Shown piece by piece: positions 25,488 to 35,548 of a DNA stretch of 45,216 nt. The DNA comes from Micromonospora yasonensis (GTDB lineage Bacteria; Actinomycetota; Actinomycetes; Mycobacteriales; Micromonosporaceae). The position numbers and the translations under genes are program-made. Within the stretch, counting starts at the first letter, position 1. Every line of letters begins with the position of its first letter. The stretch covers positions 1-45,216 of the forward strand of contig NZ_JAPDPH010000034.1 in assembly GCF_026013475.1 (NCBI RefSeq), written 5' to 3'. The notes beneath the pieces are model-generated. The model ran no database searches. It saw only the letters and a list, made by a program, of their open reading frames with translations, and was not told the origin of the DNA.

Positions 25488-28400
25488 ATGTGGCAACCCG
25501 ATGTCCTCGGCATCCGTCCGCTCCTGGCCGCCACCCGGTGGACCCGGTTGCTGGCCGTCGCCGTGGTGCTGATGCTGGTCTCCAGCGGCCTGTCCGCCTC
25601 CACCCCCCGGTCGCGCCCCGACCGCACCGCCACCCAGTCGGCGGTGCCCCCGGGCACCACCTGCGGCGAGAGCGCCGGCACCGCGGCGGCGGCCACCAAC
25701 GTGGCCCTGGCCCTGCCCGACTACCAGCAGGTCGTGGCGCCAGGCATGGCGGCCACCGTGGCGTACGGCGGGGCGAAGCTGGGCATCGGCCCGAAGGCGG
25801 TGCGGCTGCCGACCGGCATCGGGATCACGGTGCTGGCGCCGGGGCTGACCCCGAAGCTGGACAGCGGCATGACCAACGTGACCGGCAAGACGAAGAAGGG
25901 CGGCGGCTACCGGTTCACCCCGCACCCGCAGCAGTTCGCCGAGTCGATCCAGGTCACCCTCCCGTACGACCCGGCGCTGATCACCGACGACTTCACCGCG
26001 CAGGACGTCTACACGTACTTCTTCGACGACGTGCAGAGCTGCTGGCAGGTGCTCGAGCGGGTGTCGGTGGACGAGGTCAACCACACGGTGACCTCACTGA
26101 CCGACCACTTCACCGACATGATCAACGCGACCGTGACGGTGCCCGAGCACCCGGAGGGCGTGCAGTTCAACCCCAACCAGATCAAGGGGATCCAGGCCGC
26201 CGACCCGGGCTCGCAGGTCAACCTGATCTCCCCGCCGCAGGCGAACAACCAGGGCGAGAACCACCTCGCGTACCCGATCGAGGTGCCGCCCGGGCGGCAG
26301 GGGCTGACCCCGCAGCTGGGCCTGTCGTACAACTCCTCCTCGGGCAACGGCTGGACCGGCGTCGGGTGGGACCTGTCGGTGCCCACCATCTCGGTGGAGA
26401 CCCGCTGGGGCGTCCCCCGCTACGCCGCCGGCACCGAGACCGAGACGTACCTGCTCAACGGGGAACAGCTCACCCCGGTGGCGCACCGGGGCGCGCCGGT
26501 GGCCCGGACCGCCGAGAAGGTCTTCCACACCCGGGTCGAGGGCAGCTTCGCGCGGATCGTCCGGCACGGGACCAGCCCGAAGAACTACACCTGGGAGGTC
26601 ACCGACAAGAACGGCATCCACTGGCACTACGGGGCGCCGGCCGGTGCGGCCGGGCCCGCCGCGGACGCGAGCCTCGCCGACGACGACGGCGACGTCTTCC
26701 TCTGGGCGGTGAACGAGGTCCGCGACCCGCGCGGCAACTTCATGCGCTACCACTACGCGAAGGTCGCCGACACCGGCCTGGCCGGCGGCACCGTCGCCGG
26801 TCGCAACCTCTACGTCGAGAAGATCACCTACACCGGCCAGGGCACCACCGAGGGCCGGTACGCGGTCGCCTTCGACCGGGACCGGGAGCTCGGCGAGGCG
26901 CTGCGGGTGGACACGTCGATCGACGCCCGGGGCGGCTTCAAGCGGGTCACCGCCGACCTGCTGCGCCGGATCGAGGTCAGCCTCGACGGCAAACTGATCC
27001 GCCGCTACGACCTCACCTACACCCGGGGCGCGTTCTTCAAGACGCTGCTCAAGGCGGTCATCCAGTACGACGCCGACGGCGCCGAGTTCAACCGCCACGA
27101 GTTCAGCTACTACGACGACATCCGCGACGACGCCGGCCGGTACCAGGCGTTCCGCCAGGTCCCCTGGACCTCGCCCGGCGACGGGCTGGGCAACTCCGCG
27201 CTCAACCTCACCTCGGACCGGGCCGGCGACGCCAGCGCGCTGAACGCCAACACCAACACCAGCGGCGGCGGCCACCTCTACGTGGGCGTGGGCACCTCGC
27301 CGACCAAGTCCGGCACGGTCGGGGTGAAGCTCGGCTTCAGCCACGGCGAGGACAAGGGCCTGCTGGCCCTGGTGGACGTGGACGGCGACGCCCTGCCGGA
27401 CAAGGTCTTCCGGGACGGCGGCACGGTGAAGTACCGGAAGAACCTCTCCGGCCCGGCCGGCGAGCCGACCTTCGCCGCCCAGGCACAGCCGCTCAACCTG
27501 CCCGGCATCATGGGCGAGTCCAGCAACACCCTCACCCTCGGCGTCGAGGGCTACCTGGGCGCGGTCGCCGCCCAGCTCGACTACGTCAACTCGTTCGCCA
27601 CCACCAGCCAGTACTTCAGCGACGTCAACGGCGACGGCATCCAGGACCTGGTGAACGGGTCCACCGTGCTGTTCGGCCGGGTCGGCGCGAACGGGGTGCC
27701 GGTGTACGGGGTCAGCGGCGACACCCCGGCGCCGATCGGCCAGGGACAGGTCGACGCCGACGGCCTCTTCGGCTCGTTCGGCGCCGACCGGGACCGCCTC
27801 GACCGGTCCTTCCCGCTGCTGGACAGCGTGCGCCGCTGGGTGGCCCCGTACGACGGAACCGTGACGATCAGCGGGGACGTCCGCCTCTCCCCCGGCACCG
27901 CCGCCGCCCGAGCCGAGTCGCGCACCGCGGACGGGGTGCGGGTCGCCGTGCAGAAGGAGGGCACCGAGCTCTGGTCGGCACGGATCGGCAAGGACGACAA
28001 CGACCCGCACAGCCCGGCCGGGGTGGACGCGGTGAGCGTCGCCCGCGGCGACCGGCTCTACTTCCGGGTCGGCTCGGTCGCCGACGGCGGACTCGACCAG
28101 GTCTCCTGGGACCCGCAGGTGAGCTACGTCGGGGTCGGTGACCCACAGGACGTCAACGGCCTTCCGGCATACCGCTTCCAGGCGTCCCGGGACTTCACCC
28201 TGGGCGGGCGTACGGCCACCGCGAAGGCCCCGCTGACCGGCACCATGCACCTCTCCGGCGACCTGGTGAAGTCCGCCGCCACCTCCGACGACGTGACCGT
28301 GCTGATCACCCGCAACGGCACGCCGGTGCTGGAGCGCACGATCGCGGCGGCGGACACCGGCAGCGTCCCGGTCGACCTGGACGTCGACGTGCAGCAGGGC

Positions 28401-31400
28401 CAGACCCTGCAGTGGCGGATCCGGGTCGACTCGCCGATCGACGTGGACAAGTTCGCCTGGACGCCGCGTGCCTACTACACCTCCGCGCAGGGCGTGGACC
28501 AGGTCACCGCCCCGGACGGCAAGCCCTACATCGACGTGTACCCGCCGTACACGCTGGACCTGTACCCGGTCGACGCGCTGACCGCGCCGCAGCAGACGTA
28601 CGCCGTGACCACCGGCGGCACGCTGACGGTCGCCCCCCAGCTCGCCTTCGACTTCGGCACCGCGAAACCGACCGCCCGGGTCGCCTTCACCGTGAAGCGC
28701 CGCGGCGACCTGGTCGCCAAGCGGTTCTTCCAGATCACCAACGGGGTGGTGACCGCGCCGGACCCGTTCGAGGTCAGCGCGGACAGCGGCGACGAGCTCT
28801 GGTTCGACTTCAGCACCACCGACCCGGCGCTGCGCGGCTTCCTCACCGGCAGCGGGGTCACCGTCGACGGGGTGGACGCGCCCAGCGCGTTCCGCAGCGC
28901 CGCCGAGGAGGGCGCGTTCCCGCAGCCGTACCGGGGCTGGGGCGCGGTCGGCTACAACGGCAACGGCGACCGGGCCGCCCAGCCGATCGCCCAGGACGAC
29001 CTGGTCGTCGACGAGCACTACGGCGACCAGCTCCCGGACAGCGTCGACCCGCAGGCCCAGAAGGACGCCTTCGCCGCCGACCCGAAGGTCGACCCGCCGA
29101 AGGTCACCCCGTTCACCCCGTCGCCGCAGGACGGCCGCTGGGGTGCCGGCGAGCACTCCTGGGTGGCCCGGACCGAGGTGAGCAGCGCCCGCCTCGGCAC
29201 CGACTCGGTCAACCTGCCCCGGCCGCAGGACTTCGCGGGCGCCACCGCGGTACCCCGGCTGTCCCGCTCCCAGCAGGTCTCGGTGACCGGCAGCGTCGGC
29301 GGCGGCGTCGGCTCGCTCGGCGGCAGCCTGGCCACCGGCGACAGCACCGGCCAGCTCGACTACCTCGACCTCAACGGCGACCAGTACCCGGACGTGGTGG
29401 GCGCCGGGGCGGTGCAGTACACCGACCCGAACGGCGCGCTCGGCGCCACCCGGGGCGCCCTGCCCGACGGCGCGGTGCGCCGCAGCAGCAACGTCTCCGG
29501 CAACGCCAGCGCGGGCAGCGCCGCCCGCACCATCTCCACCGGCCGGGGGTACGACAGCCCGCCCGGCACCTCCACCGCCACCAGCGCGCAGTCCGGCAAC
29601 GACATGCCACCGCTGGGCTTCGGCGGCAGCTTCGGCGGCAGCAAGTCCGACGGCGAGTTCGACCTGCTGGACGTCAACGGCGACAGCCTGCCCGACCGGG
29701 TGTACGCCGACGGCCGGGTGGCGCTCAACCTCGGCTACGCCTTCGCCCCGGCCGAGCAGTGGCGCAACCCGGTCGGGCTGAACAAGGGCGGCGGCACCAA
29801 CGGCGGCGTGAACATCGGCTTCAACACCGACTTCTACGGCTTCGCCGGCGGCGCCTCGTTCAGCCAGGGCAGCTCCTCCTCGTCCGCGACGCTCGCCGAC
29901 ATGAACGGCGACGGCCTGCTGGACCAGGTCCTCTCCGGCAGCCCGATCCGGGTCGGCTTCAACACCGGCAACGGGTTCGAGACGCCGCTGCCCTACTACG
30001 GCAGCCTCACCGACGTCAACGGCGACCGGAACGCGAAGCTGGGCGGCGGGGCGTACTTCACCTTCGGCATCTGCTTCGTGGTGGTCTGCATCGTGATCAA
30101 CCCGGGCGCCGACGTGGCCACCGGGGCGAGCCGGACCGAGCAGGCGCTGCGCGACATCAACGGCGACGGGTACGCCGACCACCTCGCCTCCACCAAGGAC
30201 AACCAGCTGGTGGTGGCGGAGAACCGGACCGGCCGGACCAACCTGCTGGCCGGGGTGACCCGCCCGCTGGGCGCCCGGATGGACTTCGACTACACCCGCG
30301 ACGGCAACACCTACGGACAGCCGCAGTCGCGCTGGGTGCTGTCGAGTGTGTCGGTGAACGACGGCCGGCCCGGTGACGGGCAGGACGTCCAACTGGTCAC
30401 CTACCGCTACTCCGGCGGCGTCTACGACCGGCTGGAGCGGGACTTCCGGGGCTACGGCACCGTGGTCGAGCAGCACCGGGACCACGGCGACGGCGACGCC
30501 GTCCGGCGCAGCGTCACCCGCCAGTTCCGCACCGACAGCTTCTACACCAAGGGGCTGCTCACCCGGGAGCTGACCGCCGACGGCGAAGGCCGGCCGTTCC
30601 AGGAGACCCTGCACACCTACACCGCCCGCGACGTCGGCGATCCGGCCGGCACCGCCGACCTGGCCAGCACCACGGCAACCCTGTTCCCGCAGGAGACCCG
30701 GACCGACGTCCGCTACTACGAGGGCCAGGCCGACCCGGGCAAGACCACGTACATCACCCGGGAGTACGACGCGGTCGGCAACCTGACCCGGCAGTTCGAC
30801 GCGCAGGACGCCGGCACCGCCGACGACCTGGACGCCCGGATCGGCTACACGTACACCGACCCGGCCTGCCGGGACACCTGGATCGTGGGCATGCCGCACG
30901 TGATCGACGTACGCGGCGACGGCACGCTGATGCGGCACCGGGAGTCGACGATCAACTGCGCCACCGGTGACCTGGCCCAGGTACGGGCGGCGCTCGCCGA
31001 CGGCAGCACCGCCACCACGGACCTGGAGTACTACGGCGACGGCAACCTGAAGTCCGTCACCGGCCCGCCGAACCAGGCCGGCCAGCGCTACCGGCTCGAC
31101 TACACCTACGACACGGTGGTCAACACCCACGTCGAGCAGATCACGGACAGCTTCGGCTACACGTCGAAGGCCACCCACGACTTCCGGTTCGGCCTGGTGG
31201 AGACCACCACCGATTTCAACAACCAGCAGGTCCGCAACACCTACGACGCCAAGGGCCGGCTGGACACGGTGACCGGGCCGTACGAGATCCCGGCGAACCG
31301 GTTCACCATCGACTTCGAGTACCACCCGGAGGCGGCGTACCCGTACGCGGTCACCCGGCACGTGGACCGGCAGGCGGACGGGAGCATCCGGGACGACACC

Positions 31401-34400
31401 ATCGACACCATCACCTTCGTCGACGGGTTGAACCGCACCACCCAGACCAAGAAGGACGCGGCCGTGCCGGCCGAGACCGACGGGCCGCCGCAGGACGTCA
31501 TGGTGGTCTCCGGCCGGGTGGCCTACGACTACCTGGGCCGGGCGGTGCAGAGCTGGTACCCGGTCACCGAGCCGAAGGGCGCGGCCAACACCACCTTCAA
31601 CCCGGCGTACGACCCGGTGACCCCGACCCGGGTCAGCTACGACGTGCTCGACCGGACCACCCACACCACGTTCCCGGACGGCACCGCGACCAGCATCGAC
31701 TACGGGTTCGGGCCGGACCGGGACGGGGTGACCCAGTTCGAGACGATCGTCACCGACGCCAACGGCAAGACGAAGCGGACGTACACCGACGTCCGGCAGA
31801 TCACCACCGCGGTCAAGGAGTTCAACCCGGCCGGCGGCCAGCCGGTGATCTGGACCAGCTACCGCTACGACCCGATGGGCCAGCTGGTCGCCGCCGTCGA
31901 CAACAACGGCAACGTCACCAGCTCGACGTACGACAACTTCGGCCGGCGGACCGCGCTGACCAACCCGGACACCGGCACCACCCGGTCGGGATACGACCTG
32001 GCCGGCAACCTGGTCCGGAAGGTGACCGCCAAGCTGGCCGCGGTGTCCAAGGCGATCGAGTACGACTACGACTACACCCGGCTGAAGGCGATCCGGTACC
32101 CGGTCTTCCCGGCCAACAACGTCAGCTACACCTACGGCCCGCCGGGCGCGTCGGACAACGCGGCGAACCGGATCACCGGCGTGACCGACGGCGCCGGCAC
32201 GGTCAGCCGCCGCTACGGCCCGCTGGGTGAGCTGACGCAGGAGACCCGGACCACCCCGGCCCAGGGCAGCCACGTCGAGACCTTCACCACCACGTACGCG
32301 TACGACTCGTTCAACCGGATGCTCTCGCTCACCTTCCCCGACGGCGAGAAGCTGTCGTACCACTACAACAGCGGCGGCCAGGTCGACTCGGCCAAGGGCG
32401 TCAAGGGCGAGTTCGCGTACGACTACCTCAAGCGGCTCGACTACGACAAGTTCGAGCAGCGGATCCTGCTGGACACCGGCAACGGCACCCGCACCCGGTT
32501 CAGCTACAACGCCGAGGACCGCCGGCTCAGCACGATCAAGGCGAACCTGTCCAACGGGTACGTCTTCCAGAACCTGAACTACGGCTACGACAACGTCGGC
32601 AACATCATGTCCGTCGTCAACGACACGGTGGCTCCCAGCGGCCCCGAGGTCGGCATGCAGGTCGGCGGCCCGAGCACGCAGACCTACCAGTACGACGACC
32701 TGTACCAGCTCACCCACGCCGAGGGCAGCTACCAGCCGCGTACCCCGCAGAACGACCGGTACCGGGTGGACCTCAGCTACGACAGCCTGCACAACGTCAC
32801 CCGCAAGACCCAGGTGCACGAGTTGGTCAGCAACGGGGCCACCATCGTCGAGGGCAAGCTCAGCTACGACTACGCGTACGCCTACGGCAGCGCGAAGCCA
32901 CACGCCCCGACCGCCATCGGCATCTACTCGCTGGCGTACGACGAGAACGGCAACCAGGTCAGCCGGAACCAGCAGCCCAAACCGCGCCGGCAGCTGATCT
33001 GGGACGAGGAGAACCGGCTCGCCTGCAGCCACGAGAACGTGCAGAGCCAGACGCTGCCGCAGACCCCCGCGTCCTGCGACAACGCCGGTGGCACCCCGAA
33101 CAGCGCCCGTTACTACTACGACGACCAGGGCAGCCGGGTGGTCAAGGACGGGGCGCAGTTCCACATCTACCCGAACCAGAACTACTCGACGCGCGGCAAC
33201 AAGCAGTTCAAGCACGTCTACGTCGGCCAGGACAAGCTGATCACCAAGCTGGTCGAGCCGACCTTCCGCCGCGAGGACCGGCAGTACTACTCGCACAGCG
33301 ACCACCTCGGTTCGACCGGGTTCGTCACCGACGACCAGGGCGGCCTGAGCGAGCACCTGCAGTACTTCCCCGGTGGCGAGACGTGGGTCAGCGAGCACTC
33401 CTCGCAGCCCGTGCCGCAGCAGTTCACCGGCAAGGAGTTCGACCAGGAGACCAACCTCTACTACTTCGGGGCCCGCTACTACGACCCGCGTACCCAGGTG
33501 TGGCAGAGCGCCGACCCGGTGCTGGAGAACTACCTGGAGGGCACCCCGAACGGCGGCGTGTACGCCTCGATGAACCTGGCCCTCTACACGTACGCCTACA
33601 ACAACCCGATACGCCTCGGCGATCCCGACGGCAGGTTCCCCTGGAACCGGGTGCTGGGCGGGGTGAAACTCGTCGGCGGCGTCGCCGAGGCCGCCGCAGG
33701 CGTGGCGCTCGGGGCCGCGACGAGCTGGACAGGGGTCGGCGCGGTCGCCGGTGGCGCGGTCGCCGTGCACGGGGTGGACGTCGCGATCAGCGGCGCACGA
33801 CAACTGTTCAGCGGCGAGGAGACCAGCTCCTTCACCAGCCAGGGGTTGCAGGCGGCGGGGGTCAGCAAGCAGAACGCCGAGCTGATCGACGCCGGCATCT
33901 CCATCGTCGGCAGCGCCGGCGCCGGCGTCGCCACCTCGGCGATCCGGGGCGCGGCCACGGCGGCGCCGAAGGCGGCGGCGGCCGGGGCCGAGCAGGTGGC
34001 GGCGCGGACCGCGCCGACCACCGCCGAGCGGGTCGCGCAGACCGCGGCGAACATCCCCTGCGTCGGCAACAGCTTCGCGGCCGGCACCCGGGTGTTGATG
34101 GCCGACGGCAGCACCAAGCCGATCGAGCAGGTACGCACCGGTGACCAGGTGATCGCCGAGGACCCGGAGACCGGTGAGCGCGGCCCGCGGGAGGTCACCC
34201 ACCTGATCATCGGTCAGGGCGTGAAGCACCTGGTCGACGTCGAGGTCAACGGCGAGCTGATCACCGCCACCGACAAGCACCCGTTCTGGGTGGAGTCGGC
34301 GAAGCGGTGGGTCGACGCGCAGGACCTGACCGCCGGGGACAGCGTCCGGCTGGCCGACCACCGGATCGTCACCATCCGGCAGGTCCGCCACTACACCCAG

Positions 34401-34853
34401 GTCGACCGGGTGTTCAACCTGACCGTCGACGGGATCCACACGTACTTCGTGGTGACCGGCGACGGCCGGGCGGCCGACGCGGTCCTGGTGCACAACGCGA
34501 ACTGCTCGGTGAACGCGAAGATCCTCGCGCAGAACCTGTCGGCGGCCAACGTGGTCCGACCGGCGGAGACGGCGGCGCACCACATCGTGGCCAGCGGCGC
34601 CAAGGCCGCAGGGCCGGCCCGGGCCCACCTGGCCAGCCTCGGGGTGAGCATCAACGAGGCGGCCAACGGCGTCTACCTGCCCCGCTTCGTCAGCTCGGCC
34701 AACCCGCTCGGCGCGGCGGTGCACTCCACCACGCACAGTCCGGCCTACTACGCCGAGGTCAACCGGTTGATTCTGCAGACGAGGACGGCACAGGAAGCCC
34801 GCAACGTGCTGGCGTACATCGGTAGACAGCTGGCGGCGGGACCGTGGCCGTGA
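25488..34853 (+). CDS. giant secreted SpvB/TcdB-RHS polymorphic toxin with Hint and AHH nuclease tip
   Basis: A 3,121-residue protein with an N-terminal signal segment (LLAVAVVLMLVSSGLSAS). Order: SpvB domain near residues 240-300 (IEVPPGRQGLTPQLGLSY); FG-GAP/VCBS-type repeats with DxDGD loops at about 630, 712, 1294, 1395, 1471 and 1556; TcdB-middle-like region about 1580-1700; YD/RHS repeats about 1750-2590; RHS core with HSDHLGSTGFVTD and GARYYDPRTQVWQSADPV near 2600-2710; a Gly/Ala-rich hydrophobic stretch; a Hint domain from Cys2858 (SFAAGTRVLMADG) to His3002-Asn3003; and a 118-residue AHH-type HNH/Endo VII nuclease with A3030-H-H. It combines the TcB and TcC parts of Tc toxins in one chain. 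The RHS shell should enclose the toxin, which Hint then releases by self-cleavage. The gene just downstream is the likely immunity gene. Target DNA or RNA is not established. Confidence 0.93.
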   Translation: MWQPDVLGIRPLLAATRWTRLLAVAVVLMLVSSGLSASTPRSRPDRTATQSAVPPGTTCGESAGTAAAATNVALALPDYQQVVAPGMAATVAYGGAKLGIGPKAVRLPTGIGITVLAPGLTPKLDSGMTNVTGKTKKGGGYRFTPHPQQFAESIQVTLPYDPALITDDFTAQDVYTYFFDDVQSCWQVLERVSVDEVNHTVTSLTDHFTDMINATVTVPEHPEGVQFNPNQIKGIQAADPGSQVNLISPPQANNQGENHLAYPIEVPPGRQGLTPQLGLSYNSSSGNGWTGVGWDLSVPTISVETRWGVPRYAAGTETETYLLNGEQLTPVAHRGAPVARTAEKVFHTRVEGSFARIVRHGTSPKNYTWEVTDKNGIHWHYGAPAGAAGPAADASLADDDGDVFLWAVNEVRDPRGNFMRYHYAKVADTGLAGGTVAGRNLYVEKITYTGQGTTEGRYAVAFDRDRELGEALRVDTSIDARGGFKRVTADLLRRIEVSLDGKLIRRYDLTYTRGAFFKTLLKAVIQYDADGAEFNRHEFSYYDDIRDDAGRYQAFRQVPWTSPGDGLGNSALNLTSDRAGDASALNANTNTSGGGHLYVGVGTSPTKSGTVGVKLGFSHGEDKGLLALVDVDGDALPDKVFRDGGTVKYRKNLSGPAGEPTFAAQAQPLNLPGIMGESSNTLTLGVEGYLGAVAAQLDYVNSFATTSQYFSDVNGDGIQDLVNGSTVLFGRVGANGVPVYGVSGDTPAPIGQGQVDADGLFGSFGADRDRLDRSFPLLDSVRRWVAPYDGTVTISGDVRLSPGTAAARAESRTADGVRVAVQKEGTELWSARIGKDDNDPHSPAGVDAVSVARGDRLYFRVGSVADGGLDQVSWDPQVSYVGVGDPQDVNGLPAYRFQASRDFTLGGRTATAKAPLTGTMHLSGDLVKSAATSDDVTVLITRNGTPVLERTIAAADTGSVPVDLDVDVQQGQTLQWRIRVDSPIDVDKFAWTPRAYYTSAQGVDQVTAPDGKPYIDVYPPYTLDLYPVDALTAPQQTYAVTTGGTLTVAPQLAFDFGTAKPTARVAFTVKRRGDLVAKRFFQITNGVVTAPDPFEVSADSGDELWFDFSTTDPALRGFLTGSGVTVDGVDAPSAFRSAAEEGAFPQPYRGWGAVGYNGNGDRAAQPIAQDDLVVDEHYGDQLPDSVDPQAQKDAFAADPKVDPPKVTPFTPSPQDGRWGAGEHSWVARTEVSSARLGTDSVNLPRPQDFAGATAVPRLSRSQQVSVTGSVGGGVGSLGGSLATGDSTGQLDYLDLNGDQYPDVVGAGAVQYTDPNGALGATRGALPDGAVRRSSNVSGNASAGSAARTISTGRGYDSPPGTSTATSAQSGNDMPPLGFGGSFGGSKSDGEFDLLDVNGDSLPDRVYADGRVALNLGYAFAPAEQWRNPVGLNKGGGTNGGVNIGFNTDFYGFAGGASFSQGSSSSSATLADMNGDGLLDQVLSGSPIRVGFNTGNGFETPLPYYGSLTDVNGDRNAKLGGGAYFTFGICFVVVCIVINPGADVATGASRTEQALRDINGDGYADHLASTKDNQLVVAENRTGRTNLLAGVTRPLGARMDFDYTRDGNTYGQPQSRWVLSSVSVNDGRPGDGQDVQLVTYRYSGGVYDRLERDFRGYGTVVEQHRDHGDGDAVRRSVTRQFRTDSFYTKGLLTRELTADGEGRPFQETLHTYTARDVGDPAGTADLASTTATLFPQETRTDVRYYEGQADPGKTTYITREYDAVGNLTRQFDAQDAGTADDLDARIGYTYTDPACRDTWIVGMPHVIDVRGDGTLMRHRESTINCATGDLAQVRAALADGSTATTDLEYYGDGNLKSVTGPPNQAGQRYRLDYTYDTVVNTHVEQITDSFGYTSKATHDFRFGLVETTTDFNNQQVRNTYDAKGRLDTVTGPYEIPANRFTIDFEYHPEAAYPYAVTRHVDRQADGSIRDDTIDTITFVDGLNRTTQTKKDAAVPAETDGPPQDVMVVSGRVAYDYLGRAVQSWYPVTEPKGAANTTFNPAYDPVTPTRVSYDVLDRTTHTTFPDGTATSIDYGFGPDRDGVTQFETIVTDANGKTKRTYTDVRQITTAVKEFNPAGGQPVIWTSYRYDPMGQLVAAVDNNGNVTSSTYDNFGRRTALTNPDTGTTRSGYDLAGNLVRKVTAKLAAVSKAIEYDYDYTRLKAIRYPVFPANNVSYTYGPPGASDNAANRITGVTDGAGTVSRRYGPLGELTQETRTTPAQGSHVETFTTTYAYDSFNRMLSLTFPDGEKLSYHYNSGGQVDSAKGVKGEFAYDYLKRLDYDKFEQRILLDTGNGTRTRFSYNAEDRRLSTIKANLSNGYVFQNLNYGYDNVGNIMSVVNDTVAPSGPEVGMQVGGPSTQTYQYDDLYQLTHAEGSYQPRTPQNDRYRVDLSYDSLHNVTRKTQVHELVSNGATIVEGKLSYDYAYAYGSAKPHAPTAIGIYSLAYDENGNQVSRNQQPKPRRQLIWDEENRLACSHENVQSQTLPQTPASCDNAGGTPNSARYYYDDQGSRVVKDGAQFHIYPNQNYSTRGNKQFKHVYVGQDKLITKLVEPTFRREDRQYYSHSDHLGSTGFVTDDQGGLSEHLQYFPGGETWVSEHSSQPVPQQFTGKEFDQETNLYYFGARYYDPRTQVWQSADPVLENYLEGTPNGGVYASMNLALYTYAYNNPIRLGDPDGRFPWNRVLGGVKLVGGVAEAAAGVALGAATSWTGVGAVAGGAVAVHGVDVAISGARQLFSGEETSSFTSQGLQAAGVSKQNAELIDAGISIVGSAGAGVATSAIRGAATAAPKAAAAGAEQVAARTAPTTAERVAQTAANIPCVGNSFAAGTRVLMADGSTKPIEQVRTGDQVIAEDPETGERGPREVTHLIIGQGVKHLVDVEVNGELITATDKHPFWVESAKRWVDAQDLTAGDSVRLADHRIVTIRQVRHYTQVDRVFNLTVDGIHTYFVVTGDGRAADAVLVHNANCSVNAKILAQNLSAANVVRPAETAAHHIVASGAKAAGPARAHLASLGVSINEAANGVYLPRFVSSANPLGAAVHSTTHSPAYYAEVNRLILQTRTAQEARNVLAYIGRQLAAGPWP

Positions 34854-34862
34854 TCCCGCCGC

Positions 34863-34888
34863 CCCGGGCCCGCGCGGGCGGGCCCGGG
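34863..34888 (+). promoter_or_regulatory. hairpin in the toxin-immunity gap
   Basis: CCCGGGCCCG-CGCGGG-CGGGCCCGGG is a perfect 10-bp stem with a six-base loop. It occupies most of the 43-bp gap between toxin stop and immunity start. The distal arm overlaps the GGGAG that could act as ribosome binding site, whereas the AGGAG at 34891-34895 stays free. No T tract follows, so full termination is unlikely; partial attenuation or mRNA protection is possible. Confidence 0.6.
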
Positions 34889-34896
34889 AGAGGAGT

Positions 34897-35364
34897 ATGA
34901 CGGGCATGTCACCGCGACTGCCGATCGAAGCCGCCGAGGCCGCCTTCCGCGACCTCGGCGGCTTCGCCGTGGACGACCCAGCCGCGCCGCCGCCGGCCCG
35001 GCTGATCGAGGCGGTACGCCGGTTCGCCGCCGTCGAGTTCGACGTGTCGACCGAACTGCCGGACCAGGACGGCCTGCTCTTCCAGTACACCCCGCTGGGC
35101 GGCAGCTTCCTGCTCGGCTTCGTCCGCCAGTTCGAGCTGGTCGACGCCGACGGCGAGCACGAGGGATACGTCCAGCTCCACGCGGACTACGAGCTGCCCC
35201 CGGACCCGGAGCTGACCGCCCTCGGCAGCTACACCGACTGGTGGTTCCGGGGTGGGCCGGAGTCCTTCGACGACTGGTTCCTCCGGGTGTCCACCCACCC
35301 GGTCTGGCAGCGGGCGGCAGGGGTCACGCCGGCCCGCTTCGAGATCTACGCCGACGAGGTGTGA
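34897..35364 (+). CDS. putative immunity protein for the AHH nuclease toxin
   Basis: A 155-residue acidic protein of no family that I recognise (core LLFQYTPLGGSFLLGFVRQF, then ELVDADGEHEGYVQLHADYE and TDWWFRGGPESFDDWF). It has no signal peptide or membrane segment and so stays in the cytoplasm, as nuclease immunity proteins do. Position is the main evidence: it starts 43 bases after the toxin stop on the same strand, where polymorphic toxins carry their cognate inhibitor. The excess of Asp/Glu fits a protein that masks a nucleic-acid-binding surface. The start may be the ATG at 34897 (GGGAG six bases upstream) or 34906 (AGGAG ten bases upstream). Confidence 0.7.
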   Translation: MTGMSPRLPIEAAEAAFRDLGGFAVDDPAAPPPARLIEAVRRFAAVEFDVSTELPDQDGLLFQYTPLGGSFLLGFVRQFELVDADGEHEGYVQLHADYELPPDPELTALGSYTDWWFRGGPESFDDWFLRVSTHPVWQRAAGVTPARFEIYADEV

Positions 35365-35372
35365 ACCTCTCC

Positions 35373-35467
35373 ATGGCGACCTGGGAGGACGTACGCCGGA
35401 TCGCGCTCGCAAGGAGGCGCTGCTCGCCGACGACCCGGCGGATGAGACCGACGGCGCCACGCGGTAG
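35373..35467 (+). pseudogene. truncated MmcQ/YjbR-family remnant
   Basis: The ATG at 35373 begins MATWEDVRRIALA, the usual N-terminus of MmcQ/YjbR (DUF419) proteins. After GCGCTC the frame breaks; in another frame the sequence continues KEALLADDPADETDGATR and then TAG. KEALLADDPA matches the middle of the same family (usually followed by an FFTTPHFDGY-like block). So about two thirds of the gene is missing through an internal, frame-breaking deletion and loss of the 3' part. Confidence 0.6.
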
Positions 35468-35548
35468 CCGCACGGAGCTGACGAATTGCGGGCCCCGACG
35501 AACGGGTGATCCGCGGCGGGCGCCGCCGGCAAGGTCACTTGAGACCTC

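Noticed and set aside
26094..35090. An open reading frame of about 3,000 codons on the minus strand opposite the toxin gene
   Set aside because: Its product is a Val/Gly/Arg/Asp-rich string with no domains. It is the GC-codon shadow of the real plus-strand gene, whose SpvB, RHS, Hint and AHH motifs are unmistakable.
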